A DNA stretch of 23,205 nucleotides. Source: Candidatus Limnocylindrales bacterium (GTDB taxonomy: Bacteria > Chloroflexota > Limnocylindria > Limnocylindrales > CSP1-4). The notes under the pieces were generated by a model, which saw only the letters and a list, made by a program, of their open reading frames with translations, was not told the DNA's origin and ran no database searches. The translations under genes were made by a program, and so were the position numbers. The stretch's first letter is position 1. Each line of letters starts with the position of its first letter. Below, piece by piece: positions 8,222 to 17,414 of this stretch. The stretch lies in contig JAUSJS010000147.1 of NCBI GenBank assembly GCA_030647575.1, positions 1 through 23,205 on the forward strand. The letters are read 5' to 3'.

Positions 8222-9036
8222 GATCCCCAAACGGCTCGGCGCCGCCGGTCGCGCCCCTCCTCCCTGGCGACCCACCGGTTGCGATGCTCGTCGACTATGA
8301 CGGGACGATCGCCCTGACCGACGTGTCCGACACCGTGATGGCCGAGCACGTGCCGGCGATCTGGGAGTCCGAGGCGGCCGCCTATGACGCCGGGCTGATG
8401 GGCTCACGCCGGCTGATGGAGATAGAGGTGGCCCTGGTCGACGCGCCCGCGGAGGCCCTGCTGGCCACCGCCGCCGCCCAGCCGCACGACCCCGGATTCG
8501 TGCCGTTCGTCCGGCGAGCGCAGGCGGCCGGCATCGTCGTCGAGGTCGTCTCGGACGGCTTCGGCTTCTTCATCCAACCGGCGCTCGAAGCGCTCGGTGT
8601 CGGCGAGCTGCCGGTGATCACCGCCCGGACGACGTTCGAGGGTCGGCGCGCGTCGATCGCCTTCCCGAATGGCCACCCGAGCTGCCACGTCTGCGGAACC
8701 TGCAAGCGCAATCGGGTCCTGGCGCATCAGGCCGCCGGACGTGCCGTGATCTTCATCGGGGACGGCGAGAGCGACCGCTACGCCGCCGGTTACAGCGACC
8801 TGGTGTGGGCCAAGCGCTCATTGGTCCGGATCTGCCTCGAGTCTGGCTGGGACTTCCGGCGCTGGACCGAGTTCAGCGAGATCGACGCGTGGCTCGAGGA
8901 GACGCTGGCCGCCTGGCGAGCCGACCCGGGCGGTCTCGCCGGACCACGCGCGCGCCCGTTCTTCTGCGGTCCGGAGGTCTGGGGCGAGGGCCTCATCGAT
9001 CCACCGCTAAAGGCCTGGCCGCCGGCTCGCTCGTAG
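8218..9036 (+). CDS. HAD-superfamily phosphatase, MtnX/SerB-like
   Basis: The 272-residue protein begins with an ATG that overlaps the transporter stop as ATGA, so it is translationally coupled. The four HAD motifs are present: DYDGT with nucleophile Asp26 and Asp28, Ser112 in VVSDGFGFFI, Lys163 in CGTCKRN, and GDGESD with Asp182 and Asp186. The cysteine-containing lysine motif (Cys156, Cys159, Cys162) and SDGFGFFI resemble MtnX, the 2-hydroxy-3-keto-5-methylthiopentenyl-1-phosphate phosphatase of methionine salvage. No other salvage gene is present, so the substrate is open; phosphoserine-type phosphatases are the alternative. A Trp/Pro-rich tail of about 35 residues (FFCGPEVWGEGLIDPP) follows the core. 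Confidence 0.85.
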   Translation: MRSPNGSAPPVAPLLPGDPPVAMLVDYDGTIALTDVSDTVMAEHVPAIWESEAAAYDAGLMGSRRLMEIEVALVDAPAEALLATAAAQPHDPGFVPFVRRAQAAGIVVEVVSDGFGFFIQPALEALGVGELPVITARTTFEGRRASIAFPNGHPSCHVCGTCKRNRVLAHQAAGRAVIFIGDGESDRYAAGYSDLVWAKRSLVRICLESGWDFRRWTEFSEIDAWLEETLAAWRADPGGLAGPRARPFFCGPEVWGEGLIDPPLKAWPPARS

Positions 9037-9077
9037 CCTCGCGCCGAGTCACCCCGGTCGTCGTTGGGTCGCTCGGG

Positions 9078-10834
<1,757 letters not shown>

Positions 10835-10837
<3 letters not shown>

Positions 10838-10852
10838 CCCGACGTCGGGTCA
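10835..10852. terminator. Perfect 18-bp palindrome at the pyrG stop
   Basis: TGACCCGACGTCGGGTCA is its own reverse complement and begins with the pyrG stop codon. As RNA it can fold into a seven-pair stem with an ACGT loop on either strand. It lies between convergent genes, so a bidirectional 3'-end hairpin is likely. No U run follows, so it is not a classical intrinsic terminator. Confidence 0.45.
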
Positions 10853-10876
10853 GGCGTCACACCGAAGCCCCTTCCG

Positions 10877-11386
10877 TCAGGGCGCGGTCACCTCGAATGC
10901 CGTGCGCATCCCCACCTTGTAGTGGGCCTCGAGCGAGCCGTCGGGCTCGGTCTGCACGATGTTGCAGATCAGCACGTACTTCCCCTGAGTCAGCTCGAGA
11001 TCGGCCTGCTTGGTCTCGCCGACCGCGATGTCCTCGATCTCGCCGATGAGGGTCACTCCCGGCACGCCCTCGGTCGCCTTGCCGTCCTTGTCGACCGGAA
11101 GGTCCGCGGCGCCCAGATCCGTCTTGACGACGACGAGCTCGTGCACATCCTCCGGCCCCGTGTTCTTGGTCACGAAGGTCACCGTGCCGGCCGGGACCGA
11201 CGCGATGGCCGAAATGATCGCGAACTCCTGGAGCGTGACGTTGACGCTTGTCGCGCCTGCCGCCGATGGGCTGGCACCCGATGATCCACCGCCGCACGCG
11301 GTGACCAGGGCGACGATCGCGACGAGTGCACCGATGGCGATCCATCGTCGACCGCCGACCGTGGCGGTGCTCGGTTCCCGACTCAT
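10877..11386 (-). CDS. Cupredoxin-like copper-binding lipoprotein
   Basis: The 169-residue protein has a lipoprotein signal peptide: basic SREPSTATVGGRR, a hydrophobic stretch at 15-29 and the lipobox LVTAC with Cys31, followed by a Gly/Ser/Ala linker. The remaining domain reads as a type 1 blue-copper fold. The N-terminal ligand is probably His82 in EDVHELVVVK, and the C-terminal set Cys141, His155 and Met160 lies in LICNIVQ and AHYKVGM. The Cys-to-His loop of 13 residues is longer than in plastocyanin and resembles sulfocyanin-like proteins. It would act as an electron carrier on the outer face of the membrane. GAGGAGG before ATG 11386 makes the start firm. It stands alone between pyrG and the transaldolase. 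Confidence 0.85.
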   Translation of the reverse strand: MSREPSTATVGGRRWIAIGALVAIVALVTACGGGSSGASPSAAGATSVNVTLQEFAIISAIASVPAGTVTFVTKNTGPEDVHELVVVKTDLGAADLPVDKDGKATEGVPGVTLIGEIEDIAVGETKQADLELTQGKYVLICNIVQTEPDGSLEAHYKVGMRTAFEVTAP

Positions 11387-11413
11387 GGCATCCTCCTCAT
11401 TGTGCGTCCGGTG

Positions 11414-11441
11414 ACCATGGTGCGTGTCCCGGAGAGGGCAA
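11414..11441 (-). promoter_or_regulatory. Candidate promoter for the copper lipoprotein
   Basis: On the minus strand TTGCCC (11441-11436) is followed after 16 bases by CATGGT (11419-11414). The -35 equals that of pyrG, while the -10 is a weaker match. It would give a leader of about 20 bases containing GAGGAGG. Confidence 0.35.
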
Positions 11442-11556
11442 CCGTGAGCCGTCTGTCACGACAAGACGGTGCCGAATGGCCCCTCGTCGCGGTCGCGATG
11501 CCCGAACGACCTCGGGGTCGACCGGACGTCTCCGGGAGACTCATCCCTCGGCGGCG

Positions 11557-11562
11557 TAGAAT
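11557..11562 (+). promoter_or_regulatory. -10 box before transaldolase
   Basis: TAGAAT fits the TAnnnT pattern. Initiation near 11569 would leave a ~27-base leader containing AGGAG at 11581-11585 before ATG 11596. No recognisable -35 lies 16-18 bp upstream. Confidence 0.45.
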
Positions 11563-11595
11563 CCCGGCATCCCCGTGCACAGGAGCCCGCCCGAC

Positions 11596-12258
11596 ATGAA
11601 GATCTTCCTGGACACCGCCGATATCGAAGAGATCCGCACCGCTGCCCGGTGGGGAGTCCTCGACGGCGTGACGACCAATCCCACCCTGTACGCCAAGGTC
11701 GGCGGCTCGTACGACGAGATCCTCCAGACCGTCTGCAAGATCACCCCGGGCCCGGTCTCGGCCGAATGTGTCAGCGACGACGTGGACGGAATGCTCGAGG
11801 AAGGCCGCCACTTCGCCAAGCTCGCCCCAAACATCGTGGTCAAGGTGGCGATGAGCGAGAACGGCCTCGAGGCGATCAGCCGCTTCGCCGAGGAAGGCAT
11901 CAAGACCAACTGCACCTTGATCTTCACGGCGAACCAGGGGCTCCTGGCGGCGAAGGCCGGGGCGAGCCTGATCAGCCCCTTCGTCGGCCGGCTCGATGAC
12001 ATCAACCAGGACGGCATGATCGTGATCCGCGAGCTGGCCGAGATCTTCGCGATCCACGACATCGAGTCCGAGGTCCTTGCCGCGTCGATCCGCAATCCGC
12101 TGCACATGACGCAGGCGGCACTGGCCGGCGCCCACATCGCGACGGTGCCCTTCAAGGTTCTTCAGCAGATGGTCCACCACCCGCTGACCGACCAGGGAAT
12201 CGTCCAGTTCAAGGCCGACTGGCAAAAGGCACGAGAGGCCGCCGCCACCAAGGCCTGA
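11596..12258 (+). CDS. tal: Transaldolase, small TalC/FSA-like type
   Basis: This Schiff-base aldolase-fold enzyme of 220 residues transfers dihydroxyacetone units in the pentose phosphate pathway. Hallmarks are MKIFLDTADIEEI at the N-terminus, DGVTTNPTL at 23-31, and NIVVKVAM with the catalytic Lys83. TNCTLIFTANQGLLAAKAGA, SPFVGRLDD, AASIRNP and GAHIATVPF follow in the family order. The small size matches the subfamily that includes fructose-6-phosphate aldolase, so aldolase activity cannot be excluded. I chose ATG 11596 because it gives the standard N-terminus and has AGGAG ten bases upstream. It is monocistronic as far as can be seen. Confidence 0.95.
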   Translation: MKIFLDTADIEEIRTAARWGVLDGVTTNPTLYAKVGGSYDEILQTVCKITPGPVSAECVSDDVDGMLEEGRHFAKLAPNIVVKVAMSENGLEAISRFAEEGIKTNCTLIFTANQGLLAAKAGASLISPFVGRLDDINQDGMIVIRELAEIFAIHDIESEVLAASIRNPLHMTQAALAGAHIATVPFKVLQQMVHHPLTDQGIVQFKADWQKAREAAATKA

Positions 12259-12320
12259 CGATTCGGGGCGGGTCCACGGCGTAGGCTCGACACGCGATAT
12301 CCGAACGCCGGCCAGCCGGG

Positions 12321-12469
12321 GTGCGGGTCCTGGACCCCGAGGCGATCGTCCCCTGGATGACGAGACGTTGCGGGTCGTCGTTGGCGGCCTATCCGATCCG
12401 CATCTCAGCGCGAAGGCCGATCCCGAGGCAGGCGAGGCGGCCCGCCGCTACCTCGACTCGATCATGTGA
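12321..12469 (+). pseudogene. Small ORF broken by one missing base (or frameshifted)
   Basis: From GTG 12321 the frame reads MRVLDPEAIV and then, after the C4 run at 12350-12353, loses coding character. Read with one extra base at that run it continues PLDDETLRVVVGGLSDP and HLSAKADPEAGEAARRYLDSIM to a TGA at 12467-12469, a 49-residue product of natural composition. No family is recognised. Explanations are a real one-base deletion (pseudogene), an assembly error in a C run, or a -1 slip, since a CCC codon can re-pair one base back there. Upstream TATCCG near 12299 might be a -10 box. Coding status rests only on amino-acid character. Confidence 0.4.
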
Positions 12470-12804
12470 CCTGGTCTGCCGCCGTCCTGACTTGTGTCCA
12501 CCGTGTGGACCTTGGGCGCGGTCATCGCTCGTCCGTGACGATTCGCCGGCGTCGTTGACGCTCGGTTGAGCACGGAATTGGCTGGGCCGGGGCTCCGAAG
12601 CTAGGCCCCCCACCGGTTCAAGGACCATCCTGGTGCCCAACGCGCATGTCGTGGACGGATGGCAGGATGGCTCGCGCCGCTCGGAGCCGTGCGGATGACG
12701 GGGCGGAGCTTCAGGCCGTCACTCGTCGGGTCGCCTGCGCAGCGACCCGTCGGACAGCCATGGCCGGGACTGGCGGCCTACCCCACCCCGCGCCGAGCCC
12801 GCGC
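12470..12804. other. Non-coding spacer downstream of nagA
   Basis: No convincing coding sequence on either strand. It contains a short inverted repeat GTCCA/TGGAC near 12498 and the hairpin listed at 12727. A tRNA-like GGTTCAAGG at 12615 has no stem partner. Confidence 0.5.
12727..12749 (-). terminator. Hairpin 55 bp downstream of nagA
   Basis: CGGGTCGC and GCGACCCG are perfect eight-base arms around a seven-base loop; after one mismatch the stem extends by two more pairs. No U run follows on the nagA strand, so it may mark a Rho-dependent or processed 3' end. Confidence 0.35.
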
Positions 12805-13932
12805 CTACCCTGCGCTATCGAGCCACTCCCCGTCGTGCAGCGCGCGCCGGACTCGAAGATCGTCGTCCAGCTCGACCAGGTCGGCCCGCCGGCCGACCTC
12901 GATCCGACCGCGATCGGTGACGCCGAGCATCGCCAGCGGGTTTCGGCTCGCCGCGGCGACGGCGGCCGGCAGTGGAACCCCCGAGGCGACGAGGTTGCGC
13001 ACAGCGGTGTCGAGGGCGATGACCGATCCGGCGAGTGTCGTCGTCCCGAGGAGGGTCGCCCGCCCGTCCAGGACCTCCACTTCGAACCCGCCCACGAGCG
13101 CCCGGCCGTCGCCGGTCCCCGCCAGCGAGATCGCGTCGCTCACGAGCAGCAGCCGGTCGGCCGGTTTCAGCCTCCCGATCAGCTCCCACAGCGCCGAGTG
13201 GACGTGGTGTCCGTCGGCGATCAGCTCCACGTAGGCGGCGTCGTCGAGGAGGGCCGCCACCGCCAGGCCCGGGACCCGATGGTCCACGCCGGTCATGGCG
13301 TTGAACAGGTGGGTCGTCGTGGTGCCGCCGGCCGCGTAGCCGACCCGGGCCTGGTCGAGGGTGGCTGCCGAATGGCCCATCGAGATCGCCACTCCCCGCG
13401 CGCGCAACCGCCCGATCAGGTCGAGAGCACCGGGCAGTTCCGGGGCGATCGTGATCAGCCGCAGCCCGTCGAGCAGGGGCTCGAATGCCGCCTCGTCGAC
13501 GTCGGCCGGAGTGCGCAGGAACGTGGGATCGTGCGCACCGCGCCGGACCGACGAGAGGAATGGGCCCTCGAGGTTGAAACCGAGCGGCTCTGCCCCGTTC
13601 GACGGCGCGACCGGGACCCAGGCGCGCACCCGCTCGGCAAACTCGACCAGGGCTGCGAGCGGCGCCGTGACGGCCGTCGGCAGGAACGACGTGACCCCGT
13701 GACGGAGGAGCTGCCTGGACATGCCATCGAGGGCCTCGGCGCCGCCCATCGCGTCGTGCCCGCCCCAGCCGTGGACATGGACGTCGACGAATCCGGGTGC
13801 AACGTACGGCGCTCCGCTCGGCACGTCGCCCGGTTCGACCGAGACGATCCGACCGTCCTCGACGATGACCCGGCCGGCCTCGAGCCGATCCTCGAGGATC
13901 AGCCGGCCGGCAACGGCGAACGAGGCAGCCAT
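12805..13932 (-). CDS. nagA: N-acetylglucosamine-6-phosphate deacetylase
   Basis: This cytosolic amidohydrolase converts GlcNAc-6-phosphate to glucosamine-6-phosphate and acetate, the first committed step of amino-sugar catabolism. The 375-residue protein shows GFVDVHVHG (His52, His54), FNLEGPFL (metal ligand Glu122), SMGHSAAT (His187), THLFNAM (His208), IADGHHVHS, and the catalytic Asp266 in LLVSDAISL. All match the family pattern. Its ATG shares one base with the stop of the upstream chimeric ORF (TAATG), so translation is coupled to that remnant. No nagB or PTS gene lies in the window. In many bacteria nagA follows a GntR-type regulator. Here only the tail of such a regulator is left. Confidence 0.95.
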   Translation of the reverse strand: MAASFAVAGRLILEDRLEAGRVIVEDGRIVSVEPGDVPSGAPYVAPGFVDVHVHGWGGHDAMGGAEALDGMSRQLLRHGVTSFLPTAVTAPLAALVEFAERVRAWVPVAPSNGAEPLGFNLEGPFLSSVRRGAHDPTFLRTPADVDEAAFEPLLDGLRLITIAPELPGALDLIGRLRARGVAISMGHSAATLDQARVGYAAGGTTTTHLFNAMTGVDHRVPGLAVAALLDDAAYVELIADGHHVHSALWELIGRLKPADRLLLVSDAISLAGTGDGRALVGGFEVEVLDGRATLLGTTTLAGSVIALDTAVRNLVASGVPLPAAVAAASRNPLAMLGVTDRGRIEVGRRADLVELDDDLRVRRALHDGEWLDSAG

Positions 13933-14105
13933 TACCCGCCGATCCTGGCTGGAGCCGAATCCAGTGCCTCGACATCGAAGCGCACGTCGAGCCCATGGCG
14001 ATCGGCCAGATAGCGGGACTGCGTCGCCTCGATCGGCCGGCCATGCGTGTCCGAGATCACTCGCCGCTCAACGGGGAACGGGGCGGTCAGCAGACCGAGC
14101 TTCAT
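13932..14105 (-). pseudogene. Chimeric 57-codon ORF: isomerase N-terminus joined to GntR/UTRA C-terminus
   Basis: The reading frame starts MKLGLLTAPFP, the opening of many TIM-barrel sugar phosphate isomerases/epimerases, where the first strand ends. It then switches at once to VERRVISDTHGRPIEATQSR and YLADRHGLDVRFDVEAL, which has the pattern of the last strands of a UTRA ligand domain in GntR-family regulators (GRPIE..S.Y..DR). Both genes would normally be 250-300 codons. The join is near base 14070, in frame, leaving one short ORF between the oxidoreductase (stop 14149) and nagA. The simplest reading is a deletion of roughly 1.5 kb fusing two genes. A misassembly is the alternative. The product lacks any DNA-binding domain and is probably nonfunctional, but it still couples translation to nagA. 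Confidence 0.6.
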
Positions 14106-14148
14106 CGCGGCGCGTCCGGCGTTGAAAGGCGGTTGGAATCGGGCTGGG

Positions 14149-15351
14149 TCACGGGACGCCGTTCGCGGCGAGCCCCGCCGGCTCGCGGGCCACCTCGACC
14201 CAGCGACCCAAGCGGGCGCTCTCGGCGATGGCGTCGCCGACCAGCATCTCGTCGTGACCGTCGGCGAAGGTCGCATACGGCGGCCGCTCCGCCGGACGAC
14301 CGGCGACGACATCCGCGTAGACCGCGCGGAAAAGCGCACCGAACGTGTCGCCGAAGCCCTCGACATGACCGCCCGGCAGGGCCGACGCCACCCGACCGGC
14401 GCGCCCCATGATTGCCGGATCGCGCAGCAGAATCTCGTTGGCCTGCTCGCGGTGACCCAGCCAGAGGTGGTCCGGCGTCTCCGAATCCCAGGCCGCCGAT
14501 CCGGTCGAGCCGTCGATCTCCCACCGGAGCGAGTTCTTGCGCCCGGCGCTGATCTGCGAGACCGCGACCGCGCCGCGGGCGCCGTTGGCGAAGCGCAGCA
14601 GGATCGAGGCGACGTCTTCGGTCGCCATCTCGCGCTGGACCGTGTCGGAGCTGCGGTCCGTGGAGAAGGTCTCGACGGGGCCGCGCGGCTGCGCGCGGAG
14701 CGGGATGAATGTCGCCAGGTCGGCCATGACCGCGATGATCGGCTGGCCGGTCAGGAACGTCGCGAGGTCGAGCCAGTGCGAGCCGATGTCGCCGACCGCC
14801 CGGAGCGAGCCGCCCTTGTCCGGATCCAGGCGCCAGTTCCAGTCGGTGTCGAGGAGCAGCCAGTCCTGGAAGTAGTGCCCGGTCACGAAGCGGATGTCGC
14901 CGAGCTCGCCGCCGGTCACTAGCTCGCGGACGTGCTGGTGAAGCGGGTAGAAGCGGATGTTGAAGTTGACCGCGTTGACCCGACCGCTCCGGGCGGCAAG
15001 GCGGACGAGCTGGGCCGACTCGCCCGCCGTCATGGCCAGCGGCTTCTCGCAGACGACGTGGCGACCGGCGGCCAGGATCTGCGTCGCCTGGGGGACGTGG
15101 AGGTGATTCGGCGAAGTAACGTGGACGACGTCGACGGACGGATCGTCGAGGAGGGCCTCGAGCGACGGATAGGCGCGGGCCACACCTAGCGCCTGGGCCC
15201 TGGCCTGGCCTCGCTCCGGGGAGCTGCCCAGGACGCCGCGAACCTGGACGCCGATCCGGCGCAGCTGTTCCACATGGACCGTGCCGATGAAGCCCGTGCC
15301 GATGACGGCTGCGCCGACGTCGGCGATCCTCCTCATGCCCTGCTCATCCAC
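14149..15351 (-). CDS. Gfo/Idh/MocA-family NAD(P)-dependent oxidoreductase
   Basis: This is a sugar or inositol dehydrogenase-type enzyme of 400 residues. The Rossmann domain opens with AAVIGTGFIGTVHVEQL, the family motif EKP is in CEKPLAMTAGES, and the C-terminal domain carries VGDIGSHWLDLATFL with the Asp/His pair used in catalysis. The length is on the long side of the family (330-400). ATG 15351 and ATG 15336 are both possible; neither has a cleanly spaced ribosome-binding site. Substrate is unknown. Its place upstream of an isomerase remnant, a regulator remnant and nagA suggests uptake and breakdown of an amino sugar or a modified hexose. It is the first gene of this minus-strand cluster. 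Confidence 0.9.
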   Translation of the reverse strand: MDEQGMRRIADVGAAVIGTGFIGTVHVEQLRRIGVQVRGVLGSSPERGQARAQALGVARAYPSLEALLDDPSVDVVHVTSPNHLHVPQATQILAAGRHVVCEKPLAMTAGESAQLVRLAARSGRVNAVNFNIRFYPLHQHVRELVTGGELGDIRFVTGHYFQDWLLLDTDWNWRLDPDKGGSLRAVGDIGSHWLDLATFLTGQPIIAVMADLATFIPLRAQPRGPVETFSTDRSSDTVQREMATEDVASILLRFANGARGAVAVSQISAGRKNSLRWEIDGSTGSAAWDSETPDHLWLGHREQANEILLRDPAIMGRAGRVASALPGGHVEGFGDTFGALFRAVYADVVAGRPAERPPYATFADGHDEMLVGDAIAESARLGRWVEVAREPAGLAANGVP

Positions 15352-15378
15352 CTGCTCGTGCGGCGCGAACGTCCTGAC

Positions 15379-15384
15379 AGTCTA
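15379..15384 (-). promoter_or_regulatory. Candidate -10 box for the oxidoreductase-nagA cluster
   Basis: Minus-strand TAGACT lies 27 bases before ATG 15351. TGGGCC 17 bp upstream is a poor -35. It is the only TAnnnT hexamer close to the gene. Confidence 0.35.
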
Positions 15385-15824
15385 CGGCCACGTCGGCCGG
15401 CGGCCCAGGCCTCGAGGGCGTGGGTACGCGAGGCGGTGGGCCGGTCCAGGCCGTGGCCGTGGCGGTCCGCCAGGCAGAGGCCCGACAGACGTTGGCCGAG
15501 GCGTCGCGGGCGGGTGCCGCCGGCCAGGCTTCCTGCCCTGTGTCCAGCTGGTGCGCCTTCGTCAGCCAAGGCGGCGCGTTCGATCGAGTCTTCCGGCGAA
15601 CCGGACGCTCGGCCGTGCATGCCGGCGTCCCAGGGCCTCGCCGAAATGGCGGGCACAGTGGCTCGCCCTGGCGCATATGGTCGCCGAAGGTCCACCTCGT
15701 TGACCGATGGCAGGATCGCCCCCCGCGGCCTCCCTCGCCGCCGCCTCCCTCGGCTGCGGACCCAAGGCCCGCCCACGCGGCTGCGGACGGACGGCCCCGC
15801 ACGTGACGGGGTGCCGGCTGCCCA

Positions 15825-15853
15825 TTGACGAGGCGGCGGCGCCCGTCTATCCT
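15825..15853 (+). promoter_or_regulatory. rho: rho promoter TTGACG-17-TATCCT
   Basis: TTGACG (15825-15830) and TATCCT (15848-15853) are separated by 17 bp, the best promoter match in the window. Initiation near 15860 leaves an ~85-base leader, a common site for Rho autoregulation, though no specific element is visible. The in-frame TTG at 15825 is part of the -35 and cannot be the start codon. Confidence 0.7.
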
Positions 15854-15944
15854 CAGCCCATCCCGACCGGCACCCGCGCTGCGGCAGCGATTCCGCGCGC
15901 ACCATCCGCCCGGTCCCCTTTCACCCGCAGGTGACCTTTCCCAC

Positions 15945-17339
15945 ATGCCCGCACCCGGCCCCGACCAGCGCGACCGCTCCCGCAACCGACGTCCCCGCCG
16001 ACGAGCCCCGATCGGCGGCGGCCGCGCGCCGGTCACTGAATACGAAGAGCAGCAGGAGCTCGAAGCCGCCCGCGAGCGGAACGATCTCGACGTCAGCGAC
16101 CTGCGCGAGATGAGCGTCAACGAGCTGCGCCAGGTCTCCCGCGACCTCGAGCTCGACGGCGCCCAGGGCGAGCGCAAGGACGTGCTCGTCGATCTCATCC
16201 TGCAGCGCCAGACCGAGCGTGCCGGCCACGACTACGCCAGCGGCATCCTCGACATCGTCGACGAGGGCTTCGGCTTCATGCGTCGTCACGGACTGCTGCC
16301 CAGCCCGGAGGACGTCTACGTCAGCTCCAGCCAGGTCCGTCGCTTCGGGCTGCGGGTCGGCGATCGTGTCGCGGGCGCGGTGCGCGCCCCGCACGAGGCG
16401 GAGAAGTACTGGGGCATGCTCCGGGTCGACTCGGTCAATGGCGTCGACACGGAGACTGCACGTCGCCGGCCGGTGTTCGGCGACCTCACCCCGGTCCACC
16501 CGGACGTGCTGATCAACCTCGAGACGGACGCCAAGAACCTCAGCCAGCGGCTGATCAACCTGGTCAACCCGATCGGCAAGGGCCAGCGCGCCCTCATCGT
16601 CAGCCCGCCCAAAGCCGGCAAGACGATGCTCCTCAAGCAGATCGCCAATGGTGTCAGCGCCAATTACCCCGAGATCCTGTTGATGGTCGCCCTGATCGGC
16701 GAGCGGCCCGAGGAAGTCACGGACATGCGTCGGAGTGTCAAGGGCGAGGTCATCAGCTCGACCTTCGACGAGCCGACCGAGAACCACACGCACGTCGCCG
16801 AGATGGCGCTCGAGATCGCCAAGCGCCAGGTCGAGACCGGACGCGACGTCGTCATCCTGCTCGACTCGATCACCCGGCTGGCCCGAGCCTACAACCTGGC
16901 CCTCCCGCCGTCTGGCCGGACCCTGTCCGGGGGCCTGGACCCGATCGCCCTGTATCCGCCCAAGCGCTTCTTCGGGGCGGCTCGAAACATCGAGGAGGGC
17001 GGCTCGCTCACGATCATCGGCACCTGCCTGGTCGACACCGGCTCGCGGATGGACGACGTCATCTACGAAGAGTTCAAGGGCACCGGCAACTCCGAGCTGA
17101 TCCTCGATCGGAAGCTGGCCGAGAAGCGGATCTACCCGTCGATCGATGTCCAGCGCTCGGGGACCCGACGCGAGGAGCTCCTGCTCGAGGAGGGGACCCT
17201 CAAGATGGTCTGGACCATGCGCCGGATGCTATCCGCCGTCGGGGCCAACGAGGGCATCGAGATCCTGCTCAACCGGCTGGCCAAGACGCAGTCGAACGCC
17301 GAGTTCCTGTCGACCCTGACCAAGAGCCTCGACGCCTGA
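15945..17339 (+). CDS. rho: Transcription termination factor Rho
   Basis: This is the hexameric RNA-dependent ATPase that terminates transcription. The 464-residue protein begins with an Arg/Pro-rich basic stretch (7-28) and an acidic segment. A SAP-like Rho N domain follows (about 48-86), then the primary RNA-binding domain starting [17 protein letters not shown]. Next come the P loop PPKAGKTML at 221-229, Walker [11 protein letters not shown] at 302-311, the Q loop LSGGLDP at 327-333 and the R loop EEFKGTGN at 375-382. It is about 45 residues longer than the E. coli protein, all of it at the N-terminus, as in several high-GC bacteria. ATG 15945 is the first start after the promoter; AGGTGA lies about ten bases upstream. 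Catalytic residues look intact. Confidence 0.97.
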   Translation: MPAPGPDQRDRSRNRRPRRRAPIGGGRAPVTEYEEQQELEAARERNDLDVSDLREMSVNELRQVSRDLELDGAQGERKDVLVDLILQRQTERAGHDYASGILDIVDEGFGFMRRHGLLPSPEDVYVSSSQVRRFGLRVGDRVAGAVRAPHEAEKYWGMLRVDSVNGVDTETARRRPVFGDLTPVHPDVLINLETDAKNLSQRLINLVNPIGKGQRALIVSPPKAGKTMLLKQIANGVSANYPEILLMVALIGERPEEVTDMRRSVKGEVISSTFDEPTENHTHVAEMALEIAKRQVETGRDVVILLDSITRLARAYNLALPPSGRTLSGGLDPIALYPPKRFFGAARNIEEGGSLTIIGTCLVDTGSRMDDVIYEEFKGTGNSELILDRKLAEKRIYPSIDVQRSGTRREELLLEEGTLKMVWTMRRMLSAVGANEGIEILLNRLAKTQSNAEFLSTLTKSLDA

Positions 17340-17351
17340 CGGAACGGCGGT

Positions 17352-17381
17352 TTGCCGCAGTCGCAACGTCCGTGATACCGT
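17352..17381 (+). promoter_or_regulatory. Candidate promoter TTGCCG-18-TACCGT
   Basis: TTGCCG (17352-17357) and TACCGT (17376-17381) lie just after the rho stop, with an 18-bp spacer. Initiation near 17388 would give a leader of about 140 bases before the LysM/M23 peptidase gene. Confidence 0.4.
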
Positions 17382-17398
17382 TCCCGGCGATGTCGTAA

Positions 17399-17414
17399 GC
17401 CCGTTGTCACGGGC
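17399..17414 (+). promoter_or_regulatory. Leader hairpin GCCCGT-TGTC-ACGGGC
   Basis: This is a perfect six-pair, GC-rich stem with a four-base loop, about 10 bases into the predicted leader of the peptidase gene. It has no U run. It may stabilise the 5' end or be part of a larger fold; I do not recognise a known riboswitch class here. Confidence 0.35.

Larger units (their letters stand above)
15352..15944. other. ~590-bp spacer between oxidoreductase and rho
   Basis: No ORF in it has protein-like composition; long open frames on both strands are Arg/Pro/Gly-rich readings of GC-rich DNA. It contains the divergent promoters listed separately and a TCCGG-CGAA-CCGGA hairpin at 15592-15605. I looked for RNase P RNA, tmRNA and tRNA signatures and found none. 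Confidence 0.5.

Noticed and set aside
12600..12660. tRNA gene suggested by GGTTCAAGG
   Set aside because: The flanking bases do not form a T stem, and no acceptor or anticodon arm can be drawn.
12646..14013. Long plus-strand frame across nagA
   Set aside because: Antisense shadow; nagA on the minus strand has all metal ligands in place.
15385..15800. RNase P RNA, tmRNA or 6S RNA in the spacer before rho
   Set aside because: None of the universally conserved core sequences of these RNAs could be found.
15344..16198. Minus-strand frame spanning the rho promoter and 5' end
   Set aside because: Arg/Ser/Pro-rich, no recognisable motif, and it overlaps the well-supported start and promoter of rho.
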